The notes below the pieces were generated by a model. That model had not been told where the DNA came from, did not search any database, and saw only the letters and a list, made by a program, of their open reading frames with translations. Shown here in pieces: positions 1-8,714 of a stretch of DNA of 64,000 bases. The position numbers and the translations under genes were made by a program. The stretch is from Citricoccus muralis (GTDB taxonomy: Bacteria > Actinomycetota > Actinomycetes > Actinomycetales > Micrococcaceae): NCBI RefSeq assembly GCF_029637705.1, contig NZ_CP121252.1:372001-436000 (forward strand), given 5' to 3'. How positions within the stretch are numbered: the first letter of the stretch is position 1; each line of letters starts with the position of its first letter.

Positions 1-1086
1 TCGATTGAGCTATCCAGCCGGGATTTCGAGTCCTTTGAAGTCATGCTTCCATTTGTCTCAGTGCCTGGGGCGAAAACTTCACTTACTGAAAAAAATCCAG
101 CCTGGCGGTCAGCCTCCGAAGTTCGAACATGGCTGAAGGATCATGCGGGCGACCCTAAGGGGGTGCGGCAAGCTGGAGGTTTTCTGTATACGTTCGAGGC
201 CCGCGATCATGTCGCTGCTGCATACCTTGGTGCCCAGAATATTGACCGAATACTTGCGCGAAGTACGTTGGTGAGTCAACACTCGTCCAAGCCAGAGCCT
301 GAAGGCCGGATTTGGGTGAAGGGTGTTGATCGCGCGATTAGATCTCCTCGAGAGACAAGAAATGCGTTCTTGAAGTCCCTGGTGTCGGAGTCACATTTGT
401 ACGAGCTAACGCATTCGACGGATCTTGACGATGCGCTAGAGCTCTTGGCGACTATGAATACTGGCTCTCCGGGGCCGGCGATTGCCAGCGGGTGGGCGGC
501 TATTGAATCCTTGTTCGTAGCACCGACGGACCCGGATGACAGTGAAGAAGGTCGAGGTGCGGTTGCTGCAGACCGAGTTGCCGTTCTTGTCGCTGCGTCC
601 TGGCCTCGGTCAGATCTCACGACACTTTCTCACCAACATCGGCCAGAGGTCCCGGACTTAACTTCACGCGCCTTGGCGTTGGCATCAAGTAATCGAGAAC
701 GAAGTCGGATTGTTGGTGAAGCTTTGCTGGCGGGCCGGGGTCTTAATCTAAGGGATGCTTCGGATCAGGCCGCCGCGGCACGCATGGCACAACTCATGAG
801 TGAGCCTCGTAAGACGCTCAGCGATGTCGAGGCCCATGTGGCGAGCGCAATGCGGCGGCTGTATCGGCAGCGCAACATTGTGATGCACGGAGGGTCCACC
901 GAGACCTTAACTCTTGAGTCTACGTTGCGGACGTGTGCGCCGTTGGTTGGTGCCAGTCTGGATCGAATAGCCCATGCGCGTCTCACAGATGATGTGGGTG
1001 CCCTGCATCTAGCGACGAAAGCTCGTTTGGGGATCGATCTCTTGAGTAGTGACAATCCAATTCATATTGTTGACTTGCTCGAGTAA
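1..1086 (+). CDS. HEPN (Apea-like) domain protein, 5' end outside window
   Basis: The frame is open from base 1, so the ATG at 43 is probably internal and the gene begins before the window. At least 361 residues are visible. Near the C-terminal end (about residue 280 counted from the ATG at 43) is RNIVMHGG, an R-N-X3-H motif typical of HEPN domains, in the context YRQRN...H seen in Apea-like HEPN proteins. HEPN domains often act as RNases in toxin or abortive-infection systems, but many are only structural. Base composition is visibly less GC-rich than the neighbours (many A/T third positions), which suggests acquisition by transfer. The upstream partner, if any, is not visible. The HEPN call is moderately sure; the function is unknown. 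Confidence 0.6.
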   Translation, partial: SIELSSRDFESFEVMLPFVSVPGAKTSLTEKNPAWRSASEVRTWLKDHAGDPKGVRQAGGFLYTFEARDHVAAAYLGAQNIDRILARSTLVSQHSSKPEPEGRIWVKGVDRAIRSPRETRNAFLKSLVSESHLYELTHSTDLDDALELLATMNTGSPGPAIASGWAAIESLFVAPTDPDDSEEGRGAVAADRVAVLVAASWPRSDLTTLSHQHRPEVPDLTSRALALASSNRERSRIVGEALLAGRGLNLRDASDQAAAARMAQLMSEPRKTLSDVEAHVASAMRRLYRQRNIVMHGGSTETLTLESTLRTCAPLVGASLDRIAHARLTDDVGALHLATKARLGIDLLSSDNPIHIVDLLE

Positions 1087-1200
1087 GCTGGCGCGGGTTG
1101 ACTAAATTCTGCAATGCCCGAAGTGTTCCTTGTTTCCAAGCGTGTGAAGAGAGAACTAGTCTCACATTCTGTGTCGCGCCGAGACAGGGTCCGGATTGCA

Positions 1201-1638
1201 CTAATTGCTGCCGAGGCTGATGGTGACGAGAATGAAGCCGATGAGCTGCAGTGAGCCGCGTACGAGCTGAAGGACGTCCCATCTCCGTCGCATGGCCATG
1301 AAGCCCTCCGGTGCGGATGCTTCACGTATGCGCCCGGTGCGCAGATTGATGGGCACGTTCCCGACGATGGTCACTCCCAAGGCCACAGCCAGGCTCGCTG
1401 CGGCGGCGATGAGTCAGCCTGAGGGGCGGTCAACTGCGACGATGATCGCCAGTACGGTGGCCGCCGTCATGCCGACGGGCATCACTCGCCCGAAGGTCTT
1501 GAGCAATCCCTGCTCGACGACGAGCTGCGCGTCGGGGTCCAATTTTCGGATCACCGGATGGACCAGCGCTACGGAACCGAATTCGGCCGAGCCGACGAAT
1601 CCGACGATGAGAATGGTGGCGATCTCCAGCCAGGTCAT
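1201..1638 (-). pseudogene. DUF1772 (anthrone oxygenase-like) membrane protein broken by an in-frame TGA
   Basis: Two open segments (1414-1638 and, downstream, the rest to 1201) lie in the same frame and together give one membrane protein of about 145 residues, separated only by a TGA at 1414-1416. The N-terminal half carries a transmembrane segment (TWLEIATILIVGFVGSAEFG). The downstream half carries another hydrophobic stretch and GNVPINLRT, matching the conserved VNxPIN motif of DUF1772 proteins. The stop follows RPSG at codon 75; a TGG-to-TGA change is a plausible origin. The gene is divergent from the MerR regulator that starts at 1740 and may once have been its target. Either a pseudogene or a sequencing error; readthrough is less likely. 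Confidence 0.7.
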
Positions 1639-1665
1639 GGTGCCGACTCCTCGCGCAATGGGTAG

Positions 1666-1698
1666 TTGAACTATCTATAGGTGGATAGTAGTACTATC
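1666..1698 (+). promoter_or_regulatory. MerR-type promoter with stretched spacer and operator dyad
   Basis: TTGAAC at 1666-1671 and TACTAT at 1692-1697 could be -35 and -10 elements with a 20-bp spacer, the overlong spacing typical of MerR-activated promoters. Inside the spacer ACTATC (1670-1675) and GATAGT (1684-1689) form an inverted repeat; a third half-site ACTATC lies at 1693-1698. The promoter points toward the merR gene at 1740, so autoregulation is likely, and it also lies upstream of the divergent broken DUF1772 gene. Confidence 0.55.
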
Positions 1699-1739
1699 TG
1701 TTGTGAAGTGGAAAGTCGAGCGTGTGAAAGGCGGGCGGC

Positions 1740-2390
1740 ATGGACATGAAGATGGCGGAGCTGGCGCAGCGCTCCGGGCTCAGCGTGGCCACGATCAAGT
1801 ACTACCTGAGAGAGGGTCTGCTGGCTCCCGGACGGCGCACCAGCGTGAACCAGGCGGTCTATGACGATGCGCATCTGGAGCGGCTGCGGCTGATCCGCGC
1901 TCTGGCGAAAATCGCCGGGCTTCCCCTGCAGACCATTCGCGCCGTCATCGATTCTGTCGATGGGCAAAGCTCGGTGCTCCACGCGATGGCGGTGACCCAG
2001 GATGCGTTGGTCGGTGATGTCGAGGAGGAAGAGCCTGTCAGCGACGAGGGGCGGTTAGAGGCGCTGACCGAGGCGGAGCGGGTGCTCGACGAGACGATCC
2101 GGGCGCGTGGTTGGGAGTGCGAACCCGGATCACCGGCACACCGTGCGGCCGTGCGTGCGGTGGCGCAGTTGCACGAGGAAGGGCTGACCGCGCTGGTGGG
2201 TCGGCTCGATGACTACGCTCAGGCAGCCGATGCGGTTGGACGCACCGATCTGGAGGCTGTCACCGGTGCGGCGAGTCTGGAGGAGACGATCCGCGGGGTG
2301 GTGCTGGGCAGTGTGATGCGCCGACCGATGCTCGACGCCTTGGTGCTCTTGGCGCAACAACACTACGCGCGCCAGCACGCGACCATCTGA
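1740..2390 (+). CDS. MerR family transcriptional regulator
   Basis: A 216-residue protein with an N-terminal MerR winged helix: helix-turn-helix LAQRSGLSVATIKYYLREGLL (residues about 7-27), then the wing and a dimerisation helix. The C-terminal 130 residues are mostly helical and acidic, with no cysteine cluster for metal sensing, so a small organic ligand is more likely than a metal. AAAGG lies upstream of the ATG at 1740. The gene is divergent from the DUF1772 gene, with a MerR-type dyad between them. The family is sure; the ligand is unknown. Confidence 0.9.
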   Translation: MDMKMAELAQRSGLSVATIKYYLREGLLAPGRRTSVNQAVYDDAHLERLRLIRALAKIAGLPLQTIRAVIDSVDGQSSVLHAMAVTQDALVGDVEEEEPVSDEGRLEALTEAERVLDETIRARGWECEPGSPAHRAAVRAVAQLHEEGLTALVGRLDDYAQAADAVGRTDLEAVTGAASLEETIRGVVLGSVMRRPMLDALVLLAQQHYARQHATI

Positions 2391-2413
2391 GGCGCGAGGC
2401 TGAGCGGTGAGGC

Positions 2414-4141
2414 TCAGTTCGTCAGTCGGCGCCAGAGGTTCGTGTCGGCCAGATCCAGCAGCTCGTCCCCCTGGCCGGCGATCACCGTGCGCAGCGCCCA
2501 CAGGGTGAAACCCTTGGCTTGGGCCGCGGTGATGCTCGGCGGAATGGAGAGCTCCTGGCGGGTGGTGCGCACGTTCACCAGACGGGGACCGTCGGCCGCG
2601 AGTGCCTCGCGTAGCGTGGCTTCCAGTTCGGCGCCGGTCTCCACCTGATGACCCGGGATGCCCACCGCTTCGGCCACCGCGGCGAAATCGGGGTTGGCCA
2701 GTTCGGTGCCGAAATTCACCTGGCCGGCGGCTTTCATCTCGAGCTCGACGAACCCCAGCGAGGAGTTGTCGTAGACGACGATGGTGACCGGCAGGTTGTT
2801 CTGCTTGATCGTGATGAGATCCCCCATCAGCATGGCCAGTCCGCCGTCACCGGCCAGCGCGATCACCTGGCGTGAGCGGTCCACGGCCTGGGCGCCGAGG
2901 GCGTGCGGCAGGGCGTTGGCCATGGAGCCGTGGATGAATGAACCGAGCAGGCGGCGGTCTCCGCCCAGGTTCAGGTACCGCGACGCCCAGATCACCGGGG
3001 TGCCGACATCCGCGGTGAAGACGGCGTCGTCGTCGGCGAGCTCACCGATCAGGCGGGTGAGGTACTGCGGGTGCACCGGGCCGCGGTCGTCTGCCGCCGC
3101 CAGCCGGTCCAGTCCCTTGCGCGCCTTCTCGTAGTGCTTGCGGCTGTCGCGCAGGTGCTTGCCGGAGCGCTTCTCGCGTAGCAGCGGGGTGAGGGCGGCG
3201 GCGGTGAGGCGGACATCGCCGACCAGTCCCAGGTCTAAGGGGGTGCGCCGTCCCAGCTGTTCGCCGCGCAAGTCCACCTGGATGACGCGGGCGTCGTCCG
3301 GGTAGAACTGACGGTAGGGCAAGTCGGTGCCCAGCATTAACAGGGTGTCGCAGCGTTCCATGGCCCGGTAACCGGAGCTGAAGCCCAACAGGCCGGTCAT
3401 GCCGACGTCGTAGGGGTTGTCGTGCTCGATGTACTCCTTGCCGCGCAGGGCATGCACGATGGGGGCCTGCAACCGCTCCGCCAGAGCGAGCACCTCATCG
3501 CGGGCACCAGCCACCCCGGCGCCGGCCAAGATGGTGACCCGTTCGGCGTCGTCGAGCAGTCGGGCGGCCTCGCTGAGCTCCTCGACGGAGGGGACCACCT
3601 GCGGATTGCTGCGGCGGATCGGCGCGGTGGGACGGCGTGAGGGCGCCTCCTCGAAGAACACGTCGCCGGGAACCACCACCACAGCCACACCACGGCGCTC
3701 GACGGCGGCACGCATCGCGTTCTCCAGGACCCAAGGTAGCTGGGCGGCCGAGCTGATCATCTCGGTGTAGACGCTGCACTCCTGGAACAGCTCCTGCGGA
3801 TGGGTTTCCTGGAAGTATCCGGAGCCGATCTCTTCGCTGGGAATGTGCGAGGCGATGGCCAGCACTGGGACCCGGGACCGGTGGGCGTCATAGAGCCCGT
3901 TGATGAAGTGCAGGTTGCCGGGGCCACAGCTACCGGCCACCACCGCCAGTTCCCCGGTGAGTCCGGCCTCGCCGGCCGCGGCGAAGGCGGCGGATTCCTC
4001 ATGGCGGACATGCATCCACTCCACCGAATCGTTATCACGTAGCGCTTCGGTGAACGCGTTCAGCTAGTCTCCGGCCAGGCCCCAGACCCGGCCGACGCCG
4101 GCACGTTCGAGTTCGGTAACGAAGAGTTCGGCGATATTCAT
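2414..4141 (-). pseudogene. poxB: Pyruvate dehydrogenase (quinone)-type TPP enzyme with amber codon at position 26
   Basis: The 3' 536 codons encode an almost full TPP enzyme of the PoxB family: catalytic-Glu region RHEESAAF, AGSCGPGNLH, GSGYFQETHPQELF, a central FAD-type domain and a TPP-binding motif GDGGLAML...NN. The family normally has about 46 more N-terminal residues. These are found upstream in frame from an ATG at 4139-4141 (MNIAELFVTELERAG...), but codon 26 is TAG (4064-4066) exactly where the conserved GDSLN motif needs Ser, consistent with a TCG-to-TAG change. A -10-like TAGCCT lies 6 nt before that ATG, supporting it as the original start. Initiation at the internal ATG (4022-4024) would lose part of the PYR domain. 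PoxB oxidises pyruvate to acetate and CO2 at the membrane, feeding electrons to quinone. Confidence 0.8.
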
Positions 4142-4173
4142 GGTGCCAGGCTAGGGGTGCGTGACGGGGCGCC

Positions 4174-4950
4174 TCAATGGTTGAGGTGCGTGAGCAGGCC
4201 CTCGGCGACGGTGTCGATCGTGGCGTGGGTGTCAGCTTTCACGTCGTCGGGAGACCAGGAGAAGGAGTAGGACCGATCGGCGATGGCGTGCATGGACAGG
4301 TCGTTCCAGGAGTCGCCAAAGGTGATGAGTTCGACGTCGTCGCGTGACACACCGAGGTGCTCGATGAGCCACTGGAGACCGGTTCCCTTCGAGGCCCCGC
4401 GCGGGAGAATGTCGATAAAGGTCTGGTTGAGGAACACGTCGACGTCGAAATTCTGCTGCACCCAGTCATGGATGCGCAGCCGCAACTCCCGATCTTCCGG
4501 CACCCAGATGGGCACGCCAATGAACTGCTCGCCGGTGACCTCGTGCACCGCGACCTCGCGAAAATCACGCAGAATCGACGTCGACATCGTCGGCGGCAGG
4601 GTGGAGAGGAAGCGCGCGTCGTTGCTCTCCAAGGTGGTGCCGTAGACGGCGAGCCCGGGGGTGTCGCTCAGTTCGGCAACAATGCTGCGCACCAACTCCA
4701 CGTCCAGGGCGGTGGAGTGCAGCACGGTATCGTTGCGGTCGGTGACGACGGCGCCGGTGAACAGCACCGAATAGTCGAAGGCGACGTCGAACCCGCGCAA
4801 TGCGAACTGGGCGGCGGACCGTGACTTTCCGGTGGCCGCCACGGCCAGGTGCCCAGCGTCCTGCCAGGCGCGGATAGCGGTGATGGTGTCGGCGGGAATG
4901 TCGTCGCCGAAAAGGATGGTTCCGTCGAAATCGAAAGCGGCGATTCTCAT
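4174..4950 (-). CDS. HAD superfamily (Cof-type, IIB) hydrolase
   Basis: A 258-residue cytosolic phosphatase of the haloacid dehalogenase superfamily. Motif I is FDFDGTI at residues 5-11; motif II is a Thr in VAATGKSR; the C-terminal motif III/IV is ITFGDSWNDLSM with the metal-binding Asp pair. SKGTGLQWL is the motif III Lys region of the Cof/YidA subgroup. Such enzymes dephosphorylate sugar phosphates or FMN-like compounds; the substrate cannot be read here. A TAGGCT hexamer ends 6 nt before the ATG, so the transcript is probably leaderless. It lies immediately downstream of DUF4870 on the same strand. Confidence 0.88.
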   Translation of the reverse strand: MRIAAFDFDGTILFGDDIPADTITAIRAWQDAGHLAVAATGKSRSAAQFALRGFDVAFDYSVLFTGAVVTDRNDTVLHSTALDVELVRSIVAELSDTPGLAVYGTTLESNDARFLSTLPPTMSTSILRDFREVAVHEVTGEQFIGVPIWVPEDRELRLRIHDWVQQNFDVDVFLNQTFIDILPRGASKGTGLQWLIEHLGVSRDDVELITFGDSWNDLSMHAIADRSYSFSWSPDDVKADTHATIDTVAEGLLTHLNH

Positions 4951-4970
4951 ACTGCGAGCCTAGCTGCTGG

Positions 4971-5519
4971 TCAGCGCAGCAGGGGCAGGCCGAGGCCGCG
5001 GTACTCCAGGTTCTTCGACGCTTTGACCAGGCCGATGATGGTGACGACCAGGTGGACGACGCCAGCGATGAGCCAGAGGGTGATGGGGATGCCGATGGGG
5101 AAGAAGGTGGTGGATCCTTCACCGTCGAGCGCGAACAGGATGGCCACGTGGGCGCCTATCAGCACGACGGTGAGCAGCAGGTAGGTGAGCCCCCAGTTGG
5201 CGGCGTGGCGGCCGTTCGCCTCGGCCAGCGGACCCTTGTGTCGGGCAGAGCGGCCGGCGATGAGCATGGCGATGGAGGCCACCAGTGCGGAGAGCACCGG
5301 GATCGGGATCAGTATGAGCAGGCCCAGGCCCCAGGGCAGGGCGCCGGTGGCCGGACGGTACATCCCGCCCGGGGCTCCGTACTGCGGGTGCTGCTGCGGC
5401 ATGCTCGGGGGATCGGGGTAGATTCCCGGTCCGCCCGAGGCGCCCTGATACGGGTACTGCGGGTACTGCGGCATCTGCTGCGGTTGGTTCTGGTGGTCAT
5501 CGGAGTAGGGATTGCTCAT
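4971..5519 (-). CDS. DUF4870 domain membrane protein with Pro/Gln/Tyr-rich N-terminus
   Basis: 182 residues. The first 60 are a low-complexity cytoplasmic tail rich in Pro, Gln and Tyr (QPQQMPQYPQYPYQG). Three or four hydrophobic segments follow (WGLGLLILIPIPVLSALVASI, NWGLTYLLLTVVLIGAHVAIL, LWLIAGVVHLVVTIIGLV), with the layout of DUF4870/TMEM-type proteins; the conserved HxAxNW-like motif appears as GRHAANWGLTYLL. Function unknown. TATGCT ends 6 nt before the ATG, again a leaderless arrangement. Confidence 0.8.
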   Translation of the reverse strand: MSNPYSDDHQNQPQQMPQYPQYPYQGASGGPGIYPDPPSMPQQHPQYGAPGGMYRPATGALPWGLGLLILIPIPVLSALVASIAMLIAGRSARHKGPLAEANGRHAANWGLTYLLLTVVLIGAHVAILFALDGEGSTTFFPIGIPITLWLIAGVVHLVVTIIGLVKASKNLEYRGLGLPLLR

Positions 5520-5638
5520 GGGCGAAGCATAGTCACAACGCGTCGAACCTGTCAGGACGTGGACCTCACGCAGGAGGAGAGCTGATCATTTCTGTGCGTG
5601 CTTGCGGCTGACGTGGCGTCAACCGGTAAAACTGAAGC

Positions 5639-6460
5639 ATGAGACGTTCACCTGCGGAGAAATCACCCGAACCGGGTCGGTTGTGGTCCACCCATGAGGT
5701 GGTGGCCGCGACCGGGCTGACGTCACGGACACTGCGCCACTATGACCGGATCGGGCTGCTGGCGCCCACCGAGGTCGGCGTCGGCGGGCTGCGCCTCTAC
5801 GACCAGGATGCTCTGCTGCGGCTGCAGCGGATTCTGCTGCTGCGCGAGACGGGCATGCCACTGGCGGAGATCGCCGTCGTCGTGCATGACGTGGTGGCCG
5901 CCGCCCCGGCGGAGCACCACCGCCAGATCTCGGCGCTGCGAGCCCAGCGGGAGCGACTGCTGGCCGATCGTGAGCGGCTCGACGTACAGATTGCCACGGT
6001 GGATCGCACCGTGGAAGCACTTCAGAAAGGACATGAGATGACACCGGAAACCCTCTTTGACGGGTTTAATCACGAGCAGTATGACGCCGAGGTGCGCCAG
6101 CGTTGGGGCGACGAGGCCGCGGATCGATCCAACGCGTGGTGGAACGGGCTCGGCGAGGATGGCCAGCGCGATTTTCGTGATGAGCTCGAGGATCTCAACG
6201 CCGCCTGGGACCGGGCGATCGCCGCCGGTGTCGACCCGCTGAGCGAGACCGCGCAAGAACAGGCCCGCCGGCACGTGGAATGGCTGGGCCGGGCGATGCC
6301 CCAGCCGCTGAGCCGCGAGCTGGTGCAGGGGATCGTGCAAATGTATGTGGGCGACGAGCGGTTCGCCCAGAACTACAACCGAGTGTCCGCGTCCGGACCG
6401 CAGCTGGTCCGCGATGCGGTGCATCATTACGCCCAGTTGCACTTGACCACGGGGGACTGA
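5639..6460 (+). CDS. MerR family regulator with TipAS ligand-binding domain
   Basis: 273 residues. The N-terminal MerR domain (HEVVAATGLTSRTLRHYDRI, then the wing) is followed by a long dimerisation coiled coil (HHRQISALRAQRERLLADRE) and, from about residue 140, a TipAS-type helical domain (LFDGFNHEQYDAEVRQRWG, ending FAQNYNRV...LVRDAVHHYA). In Streptomyces TipA this domain traps thiopeptide antibiotics and then activates transcription. A multidrug-sensing role is therefore plausible, but no efflux pump is adjacent. The next gene on the strand is an ArsR-like regulator with its own promoter. Confidence 0.88.
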   Translation: MRRSPAEKSPEPGRLWSTHEVVAATGLTSRTLRHYDRIGLLAPTEVGVGGLRLYDQDALLRLQRILLLRETGMPLAEIAVVVHDVVAAAPAEHHRQISALRAQRERLLADRERLDVQIATVDRTVEALQKGHEMTPETLFDGFNHEQYDAEVRQRWGDEAADRSNAWWNGLGEDGQRDFRDELEDLNAAWDRAIAAGVDPLSETAQEQARRHVEWLGRAMPQPLSRELVQGIVQMYVGDERFAQNYNRVSASGPQLVRDAVHHYAQLHLTTGD

Positions 6461-6526
6461 CAGGGCCGTTCTCAGCAGACGAAAATCGAGCGGATCATGG
6501 CGGGCAGGCACCCCTACACTGGAGGC

Positions 6527-7294
6527 ATGCCTCGCCGGGTGGATGATTTTCGCGGACTCACGCAGCACTCTCGTGTGCGGCTGTTGCATGCGGTGCAGCG
6601 GGGCCCCGGACGCCAGCTGAAAGAGCTCGCCGAAGCGGTGGGCCTGCGGTTGAGCACCACCCGAGACCACCTCGCCGTACTGGAAGAAGAAGGACTGATC
6701 GTCGCCGAGCCGATCCCGATCGGGCGGCGTGGACGCCCGCCCATGGGCTTCTCACCGGTGCGCACCGCGCAGCAGAGCGCCACGGCGCGACGTCGAGTGG
6801 CGGAGGCACGACACCGGGGCGAGCAGCTACGCCGGCTACACCCCGACCTGGAGGCGGGTCCGGCCCTGGATGAACGGGCCCAGCACCAGCTTGACACCCT
6901 GTATGAACACCTAGACGACGCCGGGCTCGAGCCGGACATGGACAGCTCCGCGCTCAAGGTCAGCCTGATCCCGTGCCTCTATGAGGACATGATCGACGCC
7001 GAACGCCCGGCCGTGTGCTCGGTGCACGCGAAACTGGTGCGCCAGCAGCTGGAACAGGTGGACGGTCCGGTGCGGCTGCGCCGGCTGCGACCCTTTGTGG
7101 GGCCGCGCCGCTGCGAGCTGATCCTCGGGCTGATCGATGAGGCTCATGATCGCAGCGACAGCAACGACGGCGTCGAAAATGATGACAGTATCGACAGCAT
7201 TGACGGGGAGCACAGCGATGCCGAGCTGGAGCAATTCGCGCTCGCAGCCCGGCACGCCGCCTACGCCCGTGAGGCCGCCGACGCGCGAGTATAG
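6527..7294 (+). CDS. ArsR/GntR-like winged-helix regulator
   Basis: 255 residues from the ATG at 6527. The N-terminal winged helix is typical of ArsR-like regulators: SRVRLLHAVQR, then KELAEAVGLRLSTTRDHLAVL, followed by a wing with GRRGRPPMGF. The remaining 170 residues are acidic and alpha-helical without a recognised sensor motif. TACACT at 6515-6520 ends 6 nt before this ATG, so a leaderless start is preferred over the in-frame ATG at 6497. It is convergent with the flavohemoglobin gene (9 nt between stops). Confidence 0.75.
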   Translation: MPRRVDDFRGLTQHSRVRLLHAVQRGPGRQLKELAEAVGLRLSTTRDHLAVLEEEGLIVAEPIPIGRRGRPPMGFSPVRTAQQSATARRRVAEARHRGEQLRRLHPDLEAGPALDERAQHQLDTLYEHLDDAGLEPDMDSSALKVSLIPCLYEDMIDAERPAVCSVHAKLVRQQLEQVDGPVRLRRLRPFVGPRRCELILGLIDEAHDRSDSNDGVENDDSIDSIDGEHSDAELEQFALAARHAAYAREAADARV

Positions 7295-7303
7295 CCGCCC
7301 GGA

Positions 7304-8518
7304 TCAGTCTGCGGGCTGTTGCGCCCAGAGATCCGGGCCGAACACCTCGTAGTGGATCCGCTCGGACGGCACCCCCTGTTGCATCAGCGTGCGCCGGGCG
7401 ATCTGCATGAACGGCAGCGGCCCGCACATGAACACCTGCGCCTCGGCCGGCAGCTCGACGTCGGAGAGGTCCATGAATCCGGGTCGCGCCGGGTGCAGGG
7501 TCGGGGCCCGCTCCGCGTCCTGTTCGTACCAGTTCTGCGCGCGGGCGTCCGACATGGCCAGCACCTGGCGACGCAGCCCATCGTAGAGCGCGTGTGACGT
7601 GTGGGACTTGTCGGCGTGGAACAGCCGCACTGTGCGGTCCGGCTGCCGGCGGGAAAGATCCTCCATGATGGCGGCCACCGGGGTGATGCCGATGCCCGCG
7701 GAGACCAGCACCAGGGGAGTGTCGGACTCATCCAACACGACGTCGCCTGCTGGCAACGACACGTCCAACACCGTGCCCGGCGTCGCGTTCTCGTGGAGCC
7801 ACCCGGAGACCTGGCCATCCGGGGTGCCCTTGACACCGCGCACCCGCTTGATGGTGACCCGCAGCGAATCCCCGCGCGGCCCCGAGGAGATGGTGTACTG
7901 CCGGGGCTGCCGCGTGCCATCGGGCAGATCCACCGCAATCGCCACGTACTGTCCCGTGCGATGGGAGGGGATCTCCCCGGCCAGCGGTGCCAGCAACAGG
8001 GAGAACACCTCGTCGGATTCCTCGAACCGCTCCACCACCCGGTACTTCGTCCACGGGGACTCCGGATCCACGCCGCCCTGGGCATAGAGCTTCGCCTCCT
8101 CGGCAATGAGCGCGGTAGCGAACAACCAGTACACCTCGTCCCAGGCGGCGGCGATCTCCGGGGTCACCGCATCGCCCAGCACCTGCGGGATCGCACCCAT
8201 CAAGTAGCGCCCCACGATCAGGTACCAGCTGGCTTTGATGCCCAGCGAGACGTGCTTGTGGGCGATGCGCTGCATCACCGGGGTGAAGTCTGGTGCCTGC
8301 GGGTCGACGAGCTGGGTGGCGAAGGCGACCACCGAGGCGGCCAGCGCTTTCGGCTGCTCGCCCACCGCCTGGTTCGCGCGGTTGAACACGTTGAGCAGCT
8401 CCGGGTGGGCGGCAAACATGTCCTGGTAGAACTGCGTGGTGATCTGATCGGAATGCTCGGCGACGACGGCGGCCGTGGCGGCCACGGTGGCTGCGGCATC
8501 GGGGGAGAGTTTCAGCAT
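7304..8518 (-). CDS. hmp: Flavohemoglobin (nitric oxide dioxygenase)
   Basis: 404 residues from the ATG at 8518. A globin domain (residues 1-140) has TyrB10 in ITTQFYQDMF and the proximal His in IAHKHVSLGI. A ferredoxin-reductase FAD domain with RQYTISS follows, then an NAD domain with VSAGIGITPVAAIM and the C-terminal HYEVFGPD. The enzyme converts NO and O2 to nitrate using NAD(P)H and protects the cytoplasm from nitrosative stress. The open frame extends 118 codons upstream of 8518, but that part has no family similarity and MLKLSPD fits the family N-terminus. It is divergent from the ugp-type operon. Confidence 0.95.
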   Translation of the reverse strand: MLKLSPDAAATVAATAAVVAEHSDQITTQFYQDMFAAHPELLNVFNRANQAVGEQPKALAASVVAFATQLVDPQAPDFTPVMQRIAHKHVSLGIKASWYLIVGRYLMGAIPQVLGDAVTPEIAAAWDEVYWLFATALIAEEAKLYAQGGVDPESPWTKYRVVERFEESDEVFSLLLAPLAGEIPSHRTGQYVAIAVDLPDGTRQPRQYTISSGPRGDSLRVTIKRVRGVKGTPDGQVSGWLHENATPGTVLDVSLPAGDVVLDESDTPLVLVSAGIGITPVAAIMEDLSRRQPDRTVRLFHADKSHTSHALYDGLRRQVLAMSDARAQNWYEQDAERAPTLHPARPGFMDLSDVELPAEAQVFMCGPLPFMQIARRTLMQQGVPSERIHYEVFGPDLWAQQPAD

Positions 8519-8641
8519 GGGACTGCCTTTCACTGTCGGGGGAGGATCACCCCTTGATCGTCGTCCAGACCCCGGATGCAGTGCGGCGGTTTTCACCGGT
8601 TTTATTCGACAGTCTGGTGTCTGGTTGACGGAGCGCCTGCC

Positions 8642-8674
8642 GTTCAACCCTGATTTACCCGCAGTCTGCCTGGC
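8642..8674 (+). promoter_or_regulatory. PHO-box-like direct repeats upstream of the ugp-type operon
   Basis: Three consecutive 11-nt units, GTTCAACCCTG, ATTTACCCGCA and GTCTGCCTGGC, show the 11-nt periodicity and GTTCAcC-like core of actinobacterial PhoP boxes. They end about 40 bp before the putative transcription start at 8715, a position suited to activation. Only the first two units are good matches. Confidence 0.35.
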
Positions 8675-8714
8675 GGAGACCTCGGGGCTACACATGCTCC
8701 GTAGGGTTCCATCC

